Below the pieces are notes generated by a model. That model was not told the DNA's origin, searched no databases, and was given only the letters and a program-made list of their open reading frames with translations. Positions 9,638-18,127 of a stretch of DNA of 38,993 nt are shown here, one piece after another. Location: positions 1 through 38,993 of the forward strand of contig JAITUT010000083.1 of assembly GCA_031286325.1 (NCBI GenBank). The letters are read 5' to 3'. Both the position numbers and the translations under genes were made by a program. Positions within the stretch are counted from its first letter, which is position 1. Each line of letters opens with the position of its first letter. The DNA is from Helicobacteraceae bacterium (GTDB taxonomy: Bacteria > Campylobacterota > Campylobacteria > Campylobacterales > SZUA-545).

Positions 9638-11883
9638 AATCTCTGCCCCAAAGTGAATTCAAAGCGCGAGGTTATGTCCTCTTCTTTTTTCGCGATCGGG
9701 TAGGCGAATATGAACTGTAACGGTCCCATCGGCGAAATCCATTCAAGCGCCCAACCCCAGCTCTTGCGAGCCATCGACAAATCATCAACGCCGATCGCGC
9801 CGTAGTCAAAAAATGTCGTGAGGCGCATATTAGACTCCGGAATCAGCGGGATACTTAACTCCGCCGAGTTGTTAAACGCGCGTTTGCCGCCGATATATAG
9901 CGGCGTGTCGCCGTCTTTGGCGATCGTGCCGTCCGAATTATACTGATACGGCGCGATCGTACCGCTTTGGTAGCCGCGCACGCTCCTTGTGCCGCCCAAA
10001 AATAGCCGCGAGCCGATCGGATAAGTCTTGACGTCGTCTATATTCGCTTGGACGATCTGAAACCTCGCGCGGTAACGTAAGATCAGATCGTATTCCAAAT
10101 ACTCCTCAAAACCTTTATAAACTCCGAGCGATGTTGAAGATCGCGTGTATTCTTCGTCCGCGCCGAAGCCCGCAAATTCCAGCGATTGCGAGAATGTCGC
10201 GCCCTCGCGCGGCAGGTAGTAATCGTCCGTGCTGTCGTAGTTGACAAAGGGCGTGAGCGAAAGTTTCGCCGTTTCGCCGTTCACATAGAATTGGCTGGGG
10301 TTTAAATATTCGTTGTAGTTGAGCGAATACGCGCTAGTAAGCCCCGCGCGCCAATTGCGCCCCAGCCTGCGCCCAAGCGTTACGCTGCCGCCTTTAGTAT
10401 CGCGAATGTAAGTTGTAGCCTCGTAGTGCGTTTTGTAGAGCGAAAAACTAAGAGAGTAGGGCGAGTCCATTACGCGCGGGTTTGTGAGCGAGAGTTCAAA
10501 GCGGCGCGTGAGTTTGCTGGTGTCCACAGCAAATTCGTATGAATAGCCGCTGCCGAATAAGTTGCGATCGCTGATCGCGGCGTTGACGATCACCCCCTCG
10601 TAGCTGCTGTAACCGCCGCCTAGCATAATGCTGCCGGTGTTCGTCTCTTTCACGACCACCACCAAATCCATCTCCTCTTCATTCACGCGCCGCTCTTCAA
10701 TCCTCACGCTTTCAAAATAGCCAAGCCGCCCCAGCGCGTTTTTCGCGTCTCTGATGTCTTTGAGGTTGTATAGATCGCCCGGCGCCAAATAAAGTTCGCG
10801 GCGGATTACGCGATCAATAGTGCGCGAGTTGCCGCTGATAATTACATCGCGAATTTTCACTTTTTTGCCGTAAGTTACTTGGTAGTCAATAGAGACTTTT
10901 AAGTTGTCTTTGTCTTTTCTCAGATCGGGGGTAACTCTGGCGAAGGCGTAACCGTCTTGCGCGGCGGTCTCAAAGATCGCGTCAATGTCGGCGCGCATTT
11001 TGGTTATGTCAAAGCGGCGCATAGATTGCAATCGCAAATCCTCGATCATCTCGTCAAGCGAAATATCGTCGCGATCGGCGATCGTGATAGAAATTTTATC
11101 TACGAAATACGGCTCGCCCTCCTCAATGTCGTATTCCAAAGCGGCGTAATAAGAATCCATATCCGCCGTCAAAAACGGCTCGCTCACGACAACGTCTAAG
11201 TGTCCCTTTGAGAGGTAGAAATCTTTCAGCCGCCCCGCGTCATAACCTAGCTCGTTGAGTCGCAAAACGCCGTCGCTGCGCCCGGGAAACCAGCTCATAA
11301 ATTGCGATTCGCGGTTAGCGAGGCGGCGCTCTATTTCGGATTTGCCGTAACTATTCGCGCCGTGAAAATCGCTCCTTTGAATCTCGATCTTACTGCCTTT
11401 GGCGTAGGTAACTTCCAACTCGGCTTTCGATCCTTCAATTTTCGCGTCGACCTCTACGAATGTGTCGTAGTAGCCTTCGGCTTGCGCGAGGGCGATCAGA
11501 CGTTTTTTGGCGGCGTCAATGCGCCTTAAATCATAAATTTCGCCCTGTTTGATACCGAAAACGGGCATAAGCCGATCGTCTTTTTCGGTGTCGCTCACGC
11601 CTTTGAAGTCAATTTTGCTGATCGCGGGTTTTTCTTTGAATGTGAAGCGCAAAACGCCCTTTTCGGGTTCGTCCGCCGCGATGTCGGTGAAGTATTCCAG
11701 CGCGAAGAATTTCTTGATCGCCGCGTCTATTTGCTCCGCGCTCACATCGCGCCCCGTTTGAATCTCGGCGATTTCGGTCGCCGACTGCGGCGAAAGGCGC
11801 ACGAGCGATTCAAAGCGAATTTCGTTATAAACCGCCGCGCTCGCGCTGAAAGTAAGACAACATATCGCCGCTAAAGCTCTCAT
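9634..11883 (-). CDS. bamA: BamA, outer-membrane protein assembly factor
   Basis: Omp85-family barrel that folds and inserts outer-membrane proteins. A signal peptide (MRALAAICCLTFSASA) is followed by five POTRA domains (residues about 20-410) and a C-terminal 16-stranded barrel. The loop-6 motif VRGYQSG and the C-terminal aromatic FTLGQRF signature are present. I start at the ATG at 11883; a longer TTG-initiated frame to 11922 would add 13 residues ahead of the signal peptide and has no better ribosome site. It leads bamA-bamD-sixA, all overlapping or within ten bases. Confidence 0.95.
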   Translation of the reverse strand: MRALAAICCLTFSASAAVYNEIRFESLVRLSPQSATEIAEIQTGRDVSAEQIDAAIKKFFALEYFTDIAADEPEKGVLRFTFKEKPAISKIDFKGVSDTEKDDRLMPVFGIKQGEIYDLRRIDAAKKRLIALAQAEGYYDTFVEVDAKIEGSKAELEVTYAKGSKIEIQRSDFHGANSYGKSEIERRLANRESQFMSWFPGRSDGVLRLNELGYDAGRLKDFYLSKGHLDVVVSEPFLTADMDSYYAALEYDIEEGEPYFVDKISITIADRDDISLDEMIEDLRLQSMRRFDITKMRADIDAIFETAAQDGYAFARVTPDLRKDKDNLKVSIDYQVTYGKKVKIRDVIISGNSRTIDRVIRRELYLAPGDLYNLKDIRDAKNALGRLGYFESVRIEERRVNEEEMDLVVVVKETNTGSIMLGGGYSSYEGVIVNAAISDRNLFGSGYSYEFAVDTSKLTRRFELSLTNPRVMDSPYSLSFSLYKTHYEATTYIRDTKGGSVTLGRRLGRNWRAGLTSAYSLNYNEYLNPSQFYVNGETAKLSLTPFVNYDSTDDYYLPREGATFSQSLEFAGFGADEEYTRSSTSLGVYKGFEEYLEYDLILRYRARFQIVQANIDDVKTYPIGSRLFLGGTRSVRGYQSGTIAPYQYNSDGTIAKDGDTPLYIGGKRAFNNSAELSIPLIPESNMRLTTFFDYGAIGVDDLSMARKSWGWALEWISPMGPLQFIFAYPIAKKEEDITSRFEFTLGQRF

Positions 11884-11938
11884 AAATTCCGTCTTTGCAA
11901 AATTGAAGCGAAATGATAGCAAAAAGCAGATCGGCGTT

Positions 11939-11959
11939 CGCGGCGGGGTTCGCGCCGCG
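11939..11959. repeat. GC-rich hairpin upstream of bamA
   Basis: CGCGGCG at 11939-11945 pairs with CGCCGCG at 11953-11959 around a 7-base loop. It lies in the 108-base gap between the end of the lipoprotein operon (stop at 11992) and the bamA start. There is no T-run, so it may be a weak or factor-dependent terminator, or a leader hairpin of bamA. Confidence 0.35.
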
Positions 11960-11991
11960 CGGGGATTAAAATTCGCAAACTCCGAGTAAAT

Positions 11992-12465
11992 CTATCGTTC
12001 GCACCGATCCGAGTCGTTATACGTCTTACCGCTTAAAAGCTCGTTGTAACGCCAATACGCGAATAAACGTTCGTCCGTGTTGGTTGTTTCAAGTTCCACA
12101 AAGAGCGAAGCTTCGTCATAACTTTGGCGATCGGCGAATGTCTCGCGCATACAGTTTAGGGCGTTTGCCATTTGAGCTCGCGCGATTTCGGCGGCTTTTT
12201 CGTCTTTTTGCCCGCCCGCTATGATCGCCGCTCCAAAGGCGCGAGCCGTTTTGATCATCGTCTCTTGCTCTTTGGCGTCGTTCGTGAAGCCGCGAATAGA
12301 GAGAGCGATGTCGTCTCGCATTAGATCGCCGTCTTTGTCCTCGCCTACGATCGCGTTATGATTGTTTTTGTTACCGCCGCCGCTACCGCCGCCTCCGCCG
12401 AAGCAACCGCCAAAGAGTGTTAATAAAAATACCGCGATTAACGCGAACTTTGTTTTAGTTTTCAT
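11992..12465 (-). CDS. EF-hand-like lipoprotein, cassette 1, distal gene
   Basis: A 157-residue lipoprotein: signal peptide ending in GGC (Cys21), then a Gly/Ser tether (GGGGGSGGG), then a loop DKDGDLMRDDIA that matches an EF-hand/dockerin-like calcium loop at positions 1, 3, 5 and 9 but lacks the final Glu. The remaining helical part carries the paralogous pattern ANALNCMRETF, NTDERLFAYWRYNELLSGKTY and a terminal Cys. The same pattern occurs in the next gene upstream and in the damaged copy at 22.5-23.1 kb. Its start overlaps the upstream stop by four bases. Function unknown; it may bind or protect against the hydrolase two genes upstream. Confidence 0.75.
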   Translation of the reverse strand: MKTKTKFALIAVFLLTLFGGCFGGGGGSGGGNKNNHNAIVGEDKDGDLMRDDIALSIRGFTNDAKEQETMIKTARAFGAAIIAGGQKDEKAAEIARAQMANALNCMRETFADRQSYDEASLFVELETTNTDERLFAYWRYNELLSGKTYNDSDRCER

Positions 12466-13469
12466 TTTTGATTCCTTAATGTATTAGTGTAATCGCAGTC
12501 CCATCTATTGTCGCGTTTTGGTTCTTTTTTTGCTTTACGAAAATATATTTCCGCCCATTCGCGCTCTCTCGTATTTAACATCAAAGTGTCAACCAAATAA
12601 TGCTCGGAAAAATCACTGCTTTTTGTAGTTTTCTGTTTCGCCATACACCGATCGGCTCTATCGTATTCCACGTTTGCCTTTTCAATTTCGTCTATATCTT
12701 TTGACGCGCCCGCAAGAATTATTTTTTGATAGCCTTTTGCTAATTGCAGCATCGCTTCTCTTAGCTCTATTTGAATATCAAGCGGCGCGTATTTCCAGAT
12801 CGCTCTTTCCGCATCGTCTCTTACGCCGTTTTCATTGCGATCTATTCCCACTAAAGTCGCTTTGCCCTCTTCGCCGGGATCGGGCGGCAAATCAGGATTT
12901 ATCTCTTCGGGAGCCATATTTTTATATTTTTCTTGGATTTCGCGATTTAATTCTTCATCGTAGAGGCAGGGGAAAGTATATTCTTCTTTATCGCGATAGG
13001 TATCGCCGCTTAACAATGCGTTATAATACCAATAGGCTTCCGATCTTTCTTCGGTATTTATCATTGCACCTTCTAATTTATCCCCATATTTTTGCCACTC
13101 TAGTACATATTTTCGCCAATCTAGTACAAGATCATTAAAGGCTGTATGCATACAGCTTACGGATCTGGACATTTCTTCATGTAATTCTTTCGCCTCTTTT
13201 TGGTCTAAAGCGTCTCCTACTATTATGGCTTTTTGATACCAGATCGCTTGTTGCTCTAACGCCTTTCTCTTTCTTATATCTTTTCTTTCGGGAAACCACT
13301 TATAAATTTTAATCTCAACATCGTCTCTAATTCCGTTATTATTAGCGTCTATCCCCTCTAATGTAGATCGGGAGGTAAAAAACCCCGGATCGGGCGGCAA
13401 TCCGGCGTCTTTAGGCAACGCGCAGCTTGCGGCAAAAAATATAAGAGGCAGAAATAAAAACTTTTTCAT
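12462..13469 (-). CDS. Double-repeat EF-hand-like lipoprotein, cassette 1
   Basis: A 335-residue lipoprotein (lipobox AASC, Cys16) built from two tandem copies of one domain. Each begins LPPDPG, then GID and a 12-residue loop: DANNNGIRDDVE (first) and DRNENGVRDDAE (second). Both fit the EF-hand loop consensus at positions 1, 3, 5, 6, 9 and 12. The first copy continues with SVSCMHTAF and EAYWYYNALLSGDTY, the second with DRCMAKQ and a diverged C-terminus. It overlaps the hydrolase stop and the next lipoprotein start by four bases each, so all three genes form one translationally coupled operon. It is probably periplasmic or outer-membrane anchored. Confidence 0.78.
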   Translation of the reverse strand: MKKFLFLPLIFFAASCALPKDAGLPPDPGFFTSRSTLEGIDANNNGIRDDVEIKIYKWFPERKDIRKRKALEQQAIWYQKAIIVGDALDQKEAKELHEEMSRSVSCMHTAFNDLVLDWRKYVLEWQKYGDKLEGAMINTEERSEAYWYYNALLSGDTYRDKEEYTFPCLYDEELNREIQEKYKNMAPEEINPDLPPDPGEEGKATLVGIDRNENGVRDDAERAIWKYAPLDIQIELREAMLQLAKGYQKIILAGASKDIDEIEKANVEYDRADRCMAKQKTTKSSDFSEHYLVDTLMLNTREREWAEIYFRKAKKEPKRDNRWDCDYTNTLRNQK

Positions 13470-14974
13470 TTATTCTCCCATTCTCCCGGATACTTTAGAG
13501 TTTTTATCAACTTATCAAAGTAAGCGTCAATTAAACCTCTGCTGGGCAAAGCCACAGTATAAGAACCCGCAGGGCAATCGTTCCCCGCGCCCAATAAAAA
13601 CTCAAATTCCGTGTCTTTCCACCAATAAGCTATGTTTACTATTCCATTAAAAAAATAGCCGTAGTATAAACTATGATTAAAGAAATCTCTTGCCGCGAAA
13701 GCGCAGGGAATATCATTATTGACGTTGCTTGGCAAAATCTCTAATCCCGCTGAAAGGAGCCAATTATACGCGCGGAGCGCGTTAATAACCAGATCGTCAT
13801 TAGCCGTTACATAGTAGTAATTTTTATTACTTTTAAGTCCCGCCGCGGAAGCAACCCCGATCATTCCGATCTGATTCGGATATTCTTTTTGCATTTCAAA
13901 CAAAACATAGTTCGCGAAGATATTGCCTTGGCTATGCGCGACAATAATTACTCTTTCGCCTTTTTCAAGACTATTTTTCACATTTTGCATTAGAATTGAG
14001 GTGTTTAAGCTCTCAATATCCTTAAAGCCGTATCGACCCATAAGATTTTTCATCTCTTCTTTAATCTCATCTTTCATTTTCACGTAATCAAGACATCTAG
14101 GATCGCTTTTGATCCAACGTTCTTGCTGGCACTTTTTCATAACCTCGTTTGCTTGAGCCATAGTAATGCTTTTCCCGGCTTTCTCAGCATATTTTTGTGA
14201 AAAAACTTCCACGAGATCGTAGACAAAACCAAAGCTAAAGTTATAGGCTGTTTCAAACTCTAATTTGTCGTGGATATAAGTTTCTTTTTTTTGTCCTTTA
14301 TATTTATCATTATATATACTGGCAATAAATCTTTTGCCGTCATCGGCGTCTTCGTTGGTGTTCATAATTCCGTTAAAATAATAAATGCGCGTAACTTTCT
14401 GCTCGCATTTTTTGGTTTTGGTATTGAAATATTTTCCATCATCACAAACTTCGGAAGCACCGCAATATTGATTAAAAAAACCAGGAGAGTTGCGAACAAA
14501 ATGATCAGAGCCATAATTAGAAGTAGAAGGAACAAGACTTAAAGCTCTAGCGTAAATAGAATCAAAAGTATCGCTAAATACAGGAATATATTGGGCTTGA
14601 ATAATAGTAGAAGAACCGTAAATCTGAAGAAAAAAAGAACCATCTGAATCTTCAATACAAGACGAATAAGCTACACTAGGAGTAGCATGAAGAGAAAAAT
14701 GACCTTCCCAAGCTCTCCAATGAGACAAACTAAAATAATAAACAGGAAGTACAGTAATTTTTCTAGAAACATCAGGCTTATTAGGAGAACTACAATAATA
14801 AAAAAAAGGACTTGAACCCGGATAAGGAAAATAATATCTATAGGAATAATCATAATCACCAGATGATGGATAACCAACATAAACATATTCAGAAAGATTA
14901 CAAGGTGGAGTATTAACATCTAGGCAAAAACCAATCTGGCAAAATAAAAAGATCAAAACCAAAATCTTTTTCAT
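13466..14974 (-). CDS. Secreted alpha/beta hydrolase (lipase-like), cassette 1
   Basis: A 502-residue exported protein. Residues 1-17 form a Sec signal. An aromatic and Cys-rich N-terminal region (about 20-190) precedes an alpha/beta-hydrolase core: strand IYYFNGIMN (about 197), nucleophile elbow VIIVAHSQGN with Ser348, acid candidate Asp393/394 in TANDDLV, and His434 in FFNHSLYYG. The order Ser-Asp-His matches the family. A helical insertion (about 255-335) separates the first strand from the elbow. The ATG start has AAGG nine bases upstream. The Cys content suggests disulfides outside the cytoplasm. The substrate is unknown; lipid or ester is likely. A paralogue with the same triad lies at 23.1-24.8 kb. 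Confidence 0.8.
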   Translation of the reverse strand: MKKILVLIFLFCQIGFCLDVNTPPCNLSEYVYVGYPSSGDYDYSYRYYFPYPGSSPFFYYCSSPNKPDVSRKITVLPVYYFSLSHWRAWEGHFSLHATPSVAYSSCIEDSDGSFFLQIYGSSTIIQAQYIPVFSDTFDSIYARALSLVPSTSNYGSDHFVRNSPGFFNQYCGASEVCDDGKYFNTKTKKCEQKVTRIYYFNGIMNTNEDADDGKRFIASIYNDKYKGQKKETYIHDKLEFETAYNFSFGFVYDLVEVFSQKYAEKAGKSITMAQANEVMKKCQQERWIKSDPRCLDYVKMKDEIKEEMKNLMGRYGFKDIESLNTSILMQNVKNSLEKGERVIIVAHSQGNIFANYVLFEMQKEYPNQIGMIGVASAAGLKSNKNYYYVTANDDLVINALRAYNWLLSAGLEILPSNVNNDIPCAFAARDFFNHSLYYGYFFNGIVNIAYWWKDTEFEFLLGAGNDCPAGSYTVALPSRGLIDAYFDKLIKTLKYPGEWENK

Positions 14975-14975
14975 T

Positions 14976-15218
14976 CTATCGCCTTAACAATGAAAACGCG
15001 GCGAAAAAGCCGGACATTATGATCGCTAGATACGCGATCACAGTAAAGAAATAGTTAAAAACCATATCTTGACTAACCAGAATGGCTTGAGCCTCGCTGT
15101 GGTTATAGAGAACACGCCCGCGTTGCTTACCGCCCGGTGTGAGGATCAGGCGGCAAGCGCGATCGCGCTCTCTATATGAAAGCCCCCGGCGGGCAGTTTG
15201 GACAAAGGACGCGGACAT
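14976..15218 (-). CDS. Small membrane protein ahead of the hydrolase
   Basis: An 80-residue frame beginning at ATG 15218 with GGAG six bases upstream and ending one base before the hydrolase start, so it looks like the first gene of cassette 1. The first half is basic and unremarkable; residues about 53-76 form one hydrophobic span (FNYFFTVIAYLAIIMSGFF), with LLRR at the end. No family is recognised. A hairpin with arms at 15126-15134 and 15149-15157 lies inside it. The second cassette lacks it, so it may be local rather than part of the system, or not a gene. Confidence 0.4.
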   Translation of the reverse strand: MSASFVQTARRGLSYRERDRACRLILTPGGKQRGRVLYNHSEAQAILVSQDMVFNYFFTVIAYLAIIMSGFFAAFSLLRR

Positions 15219-15254
15219 TATGAACTCCAAAAGACGCAATTTGAGTAATTCTAG

Positions 15255-15508
15255 CAAAGACAATCTAAAGCTTGTCAAGGGGTAAAGGCGAAAAATCAAA
15301 TTTTTCAAAGAATTTCAGAAATTGAGGGCGCAAAAACTATGAAAAGCCTAGCAGAAACGCTAGGCTTAACCACAAACAATATATACAACTACGAGAGCAG
15401 AAACGCCATTTCGCAAAAAGAGTCGCCGCGTGCGCCGCAAAAAATAGCGAAACCCCCTTTGAGCGCGCGGCGGAGGCTACAAAAGCGGCGATTGCGAAGC
15501 TTGGCTAA
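15255..15508 (+). pseudogene. Broken phage-type HTH repressor fragment
   Basis: An open frame with the sequence IFQRISEIEG, then MKSLAETLGLTTNNIYNYESR, reads as the N-terminal helix-turn-helix of a CI-like repressor. The only in-frame ATG (15339, with GAGGG upstream) falls after the first helix. Around 15415-15425 the natural continuation moves to another frame (VAACAAKNSETPFERAA, ending AAIAKLG), so one frameshift is needed. The 3' end overlaps the convergent hemerythrin gene. It is probably a relic of a mobile-element regulator, transcribed away from cassette 1. The reading as HTH is by pattern only. Confidence 0.45.
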
Positions 15509-15902
15509 ATAAGTAATCCCTGAATATTCGGTCTTTTTCGCAAATATGGTCAATCCACCAATTTTTAAGAAACTCCAAAAATTCCTGCGGATCGCGCCCC
15601 AACAAGCTTTTGCGTCCCACGGTAGAGAGCTTGCGCTTTAGCTCGTTATGCCATTCCTGATGTTGTTTGAAGTCCGTAAAACCGCTGCCGCGCAAAAAGC
15701 CCTCTTCAACGTCAAAATGAACGAGCGTGTATTCTGTAACCATACCAATTATAGGTCTTAACACGCTTTCGCCATGATTATTCTGCATCGCGTAAAAAAG
15801 AGAATTGATTGTGCTTACAATTCCCCGATGTTGTTCGTCAATAATGGGTATTCCCAAATTGTATTCGGGCTTCCACACAATAAAGAGACTATGCTTGAGC
15901 AT
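15477..15902 (-). CDS. Bacteriohemerythrin
   Basis: Single-domain hemerythrin of 141 aa that binds O2 at a di-iron site. All seven ligands can be placed: His25 (DEQH), His62 and Glu66 (HFDVEE), His81 and His85 (HQEWH), His119 and Asp124 (HICEKD). The N-terminal IVWKPEYNLGI is the standard opening. ATG start with GAGG about eight bases upstream. Such proteins serve O2 sensing, storage or delivery in microaerophiles; here nothing nearby specifies the role. Confidence 0.93.
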   Translation of the reverse strand: MLKHSLFIVWKPEYNLGIPIIDEQHRGIVSTINSLFYAMQNNHGESVLRPIIGMVTEYTLVHFDVEEGFLRGSGFTDFKQHQEWHNELKRKLSTVGRKSLLGRDPQEFLEFLKNWWIDHICEKDRIFRDYLFSQASQSPLL

Positions 15903-16001
15903 ATCTTTTCCTCATTTTGGGTTATAAAAATTCCGCGCCCTAATAGGGTCAATGGGCTTAAAGCTCATTGTAGTAAAGACGAGCTTTGCTTATCCGCGAA
16001 A

Positions 16002-16583
16002 TCAAAACGACAACCTCAAGCCGCCGTAAAACGATCTGTTGAGCTCATATTTTTCTTTTAGGACCACGCCGTCGTATTTGATTTTGAAGTCCATATCGCG
16101 CCAGCCGACAAAGATCATTCCGCCGTCAATCGGCTCGATTGAAAACTCCGCGCGCGCCTCCGTGTAGCGAGCGCAGTTTTTGAAGCAGAGCGCCGTGGGC
16201 GCGAAGTCGTATGAGAGCGAAATTGACGTTTGTATCGCGAACGGAAACGAATAAATTACAGCCGCCCCAAGCGGCGCGGCAAAAAGGACTTTGTCCTCTT
16301 TATTCAGCCACACGCCGAAAGCTTTTACGCCGAGTCCCACAGCCACGCCTTCAAGCGGCGTCAAACCGACCGCCTTAAAATGCGCGCTCGCGTTTGTCTG
16401 CATATTATCGTATTTGTCGTCGCCCTGCATCGCCCGAACGCCGAAAAAGCCGCTCGTATTTTTCGTGATCTGCGAGATCGCCTCATAGCCGCCCTCTAAA
16501 TCATTGCTGTTGAGGTTGATGAAAACCGAATTTTCAAAGGCGAAAACCGCCGCCGCGCTTGATAGAAACAACGCTAGTTTCAT
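16002..16583 (-). CDS. YfaZ-like outer-membrane beta-barrel protein
   Basis: A 193-residue protein with a cleavable signal (MKLALFLSSAAAVFAFE) and alternating hydrophobic pattern ending in the aromatic C-terminus GGLRLSF, typical of a small outer-membrane barrel. The mature N-terminus (FENSVFINLNSNDLEGGYEAIS) and GVRAM segment resemble the YfaZ family. The start overlaps the stop of hldE by four bases, so it is co-translated with a lipopolysaccharide-core gene. Function unknown beyond an envelope location. Confidence 0.7.
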   Translation of the reverse strand: MKLALFLSSAAAVFAFENSVFINLNSNDLEGGYEAISQITKNTSGFFGVRAMQGDDKYDNMQTNASAHFKAVGLTPLEGVAVGLGVKAFGVWLNKEDKVLFAAPLGAAVIYSFPFAIQTSISLSYDFAPTALCFKNCARYTEARAEFSIEPIDGGMIFVGWRDMDFKIKYDGVVLKEKYELNRSFYGGLRLSF

Positions 16584-18007
16584 TTGCCATCCTTAATTTT
16601 GCGAATTACATTGCTGGTGGAGCGACCCTCCGTCAAATCCACGAGCACGACTTTACCAGCAATTTTTGATCCCACTACCTCTTTGTCCTTGTAATCCGCG
16701 CCCTTTGTGAGAATATCGGGTTTGAGCGCCTCTATAACTTTGATCGGCGTATCTTCGTCAAAGATCACCACAAAATCCACAAACGGCAGCGCGGCGAGTA
16801 TAAAGGCGCGATCGCCTTCGCAATTTACGGGGCGCGAGTCGCCTTTGATCGCGCGAACGGAGCGATCGCTGTTGAGCCCTACGATCAGCAGGTCTCCCTC
16901 CTCGCGGCTTTTTTGCAGGTATTCAATATGCCCTTTATGCAAAATGTCGAAGCAACCGTTTGTAAAGACGACTTTGCGATCGGCGGCGCGGATACGCTCG
17001 CGTTCGGCGACAAGGCGATTTAACGGTATTACTTTGTCGGGGCTTTGGTTGATTGAATGGCGGTATTCGTAGGACAAAATTTCGTCGATCGTGGCGGTCG
17101 CGCTGCCGACTTTGCTCACCACGACCGCCGCCGCTAGGTTCGCGAAACGCGCCGCTTCCTCAATGCCAAATCCCGCCGCCAGCGCGAATCCCAGCGATGA
17201 AAGCACCGTATCGCCCGCGCCCGTTACATCATAAACTTCGCGCGCCTCCGCCGCGATGTGATCCGATCGATCGCCGCAGATCATCATTCCGTCCTCGCTC
17301 AAAGTGATGATCGCGTAGTCAAGATTTAGATCGCCGCGCAACTTCATTCCCGCCTCGCGTACTTCGGCGAGAGTTTTAAGTTCGCCGCGAGTCGCTTCCC
17401 CGGCTTCTTTGCGATTTGGCGTTACGATCGAGGCGTTTTTGTATTTGGAGTAATCGGAGCCTTTTGGATCGACTAGTACTTTTTTGCCGAGTTTTTTCGC
17501 CTCGTTGATGACCTTTTGCGTAACCTCAGGCGTCAAAACGCCCTTGCCGTAATCGCTCAAAAGGACGATATTCACGCTGGGCAAGACCCTAAAGATCGCG
17601 GTTAAAAGCGCGTCTTTTGATGTATCCGCGATCGCGGTTTTAGATTCTTTGTCAAAGCGGACGATCTGTTGGCGCGAAGCCACAAGGCGCGTTTTGCGGC
17701 TCGTTTTGCGCGTAGGCTCTTTAACGATCGCGTCCGTATTCACGCCGCTATTTTCGAGTAAGTTCAAAAGCTCCGCGCCGCACTCGTCGCCGCCCAAAAC
17801 CCCCGCCGCATAAACCTTTGCGCCGAAAGTCAGCAGGTTATTTATCACATTTCCCGCGCCGCCCAAAAGCGTGCTTTCGCGCTCAATCTCCACGATCGGC
17901 ACCGGCGCTTCAGGGCTGATCCTGCCGCACTTGCCCCACAGGTAACTATCAAGCATAAAGTCGCCCGCAACCAGCGCGGCGACATTCGCGTCTTTTAATT
18001 TATACAT
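16580..18007 (-). CDS. hldE: HldE, bifunctional heptose 7-phosphate kinase / 1-phosphate adenylyltransferase
   Basis: Makes ADP-heptose for lipopolysaccharide inner core. The N-terminal PfkB/ribokinase-like domain (to about residue 320) has GGAGNVINNLL and the catalytic VTGAGDT. The C-terminal nucleotidyltransferase domain has FTNGCFDILHKGHIEYL with the HxGH motif, and SRPVN and EGRSTSN near the end. I prefer the ATG at 18007 (AAGGA just upstream) to a TTG 21 bases earlier. The next pathway enzyme, hldD, lies directly upstream on the same strand about 100 bases away. GmhA and GmhB are not in the window. Confidence 0.95.
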   Translation of the reverse strand: MYKLKDANVAALVAGDFMLDSYLWGKCGRISPEAPVPIVEIERESTLLGGAGNVINNLLTFGAKVYAAGVLGGDECGAELLNLLENSGVNTDAIVKEPTRKTSRKTRLVASRQQIVRFDKESKTAIADTSKDALLTAIFRVLPSVNIVLLSDYGKGVLTPEVTQKVINEAKKLGKKVLVDPKGSDYSKYKNASIVTPNRKEAGEATRGELKTLAEVREAGMKLRGDLNLDYAIITLSEDGMMICGDRSDHIAAEAREVYDVTGAGDTVLSSLGFALAAGFGIEEAARFANLAAAVVVSKVGSATATIDEILSYEYRHSINQSPDKVIPLNRLVAERERIRAADRKVVFTNGCFDILHKGHIEYLQKSREEGDLLIVGLNSDRSVRAIKGDSRPVNCEGDRAFILAALPFVDFVVIFDEDTPIKVIEALKPDILTKGADYKDKEVVGSKIAGKVVLVDLTEGRSTSNVIRKIKDGK

Positions 18008-18127
18008 TTTCCTTGCTCTTTGCGCCAAAATTTTGGCGAATTATAGTTGATCCTCGCTACACAGCGATTTAGAGCAAGCGAAAAATTACGAAAAGAACGC
18101 CGTTTTAAGCGGCGAAACCGCAAGAAA

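Noticed and set aside
18100-18127. A terminator hairpin between hldE and hldD
   Set aside because: Only a 4-bp GCCG/CGGC stem with no T-run, too weak to call in this composition.
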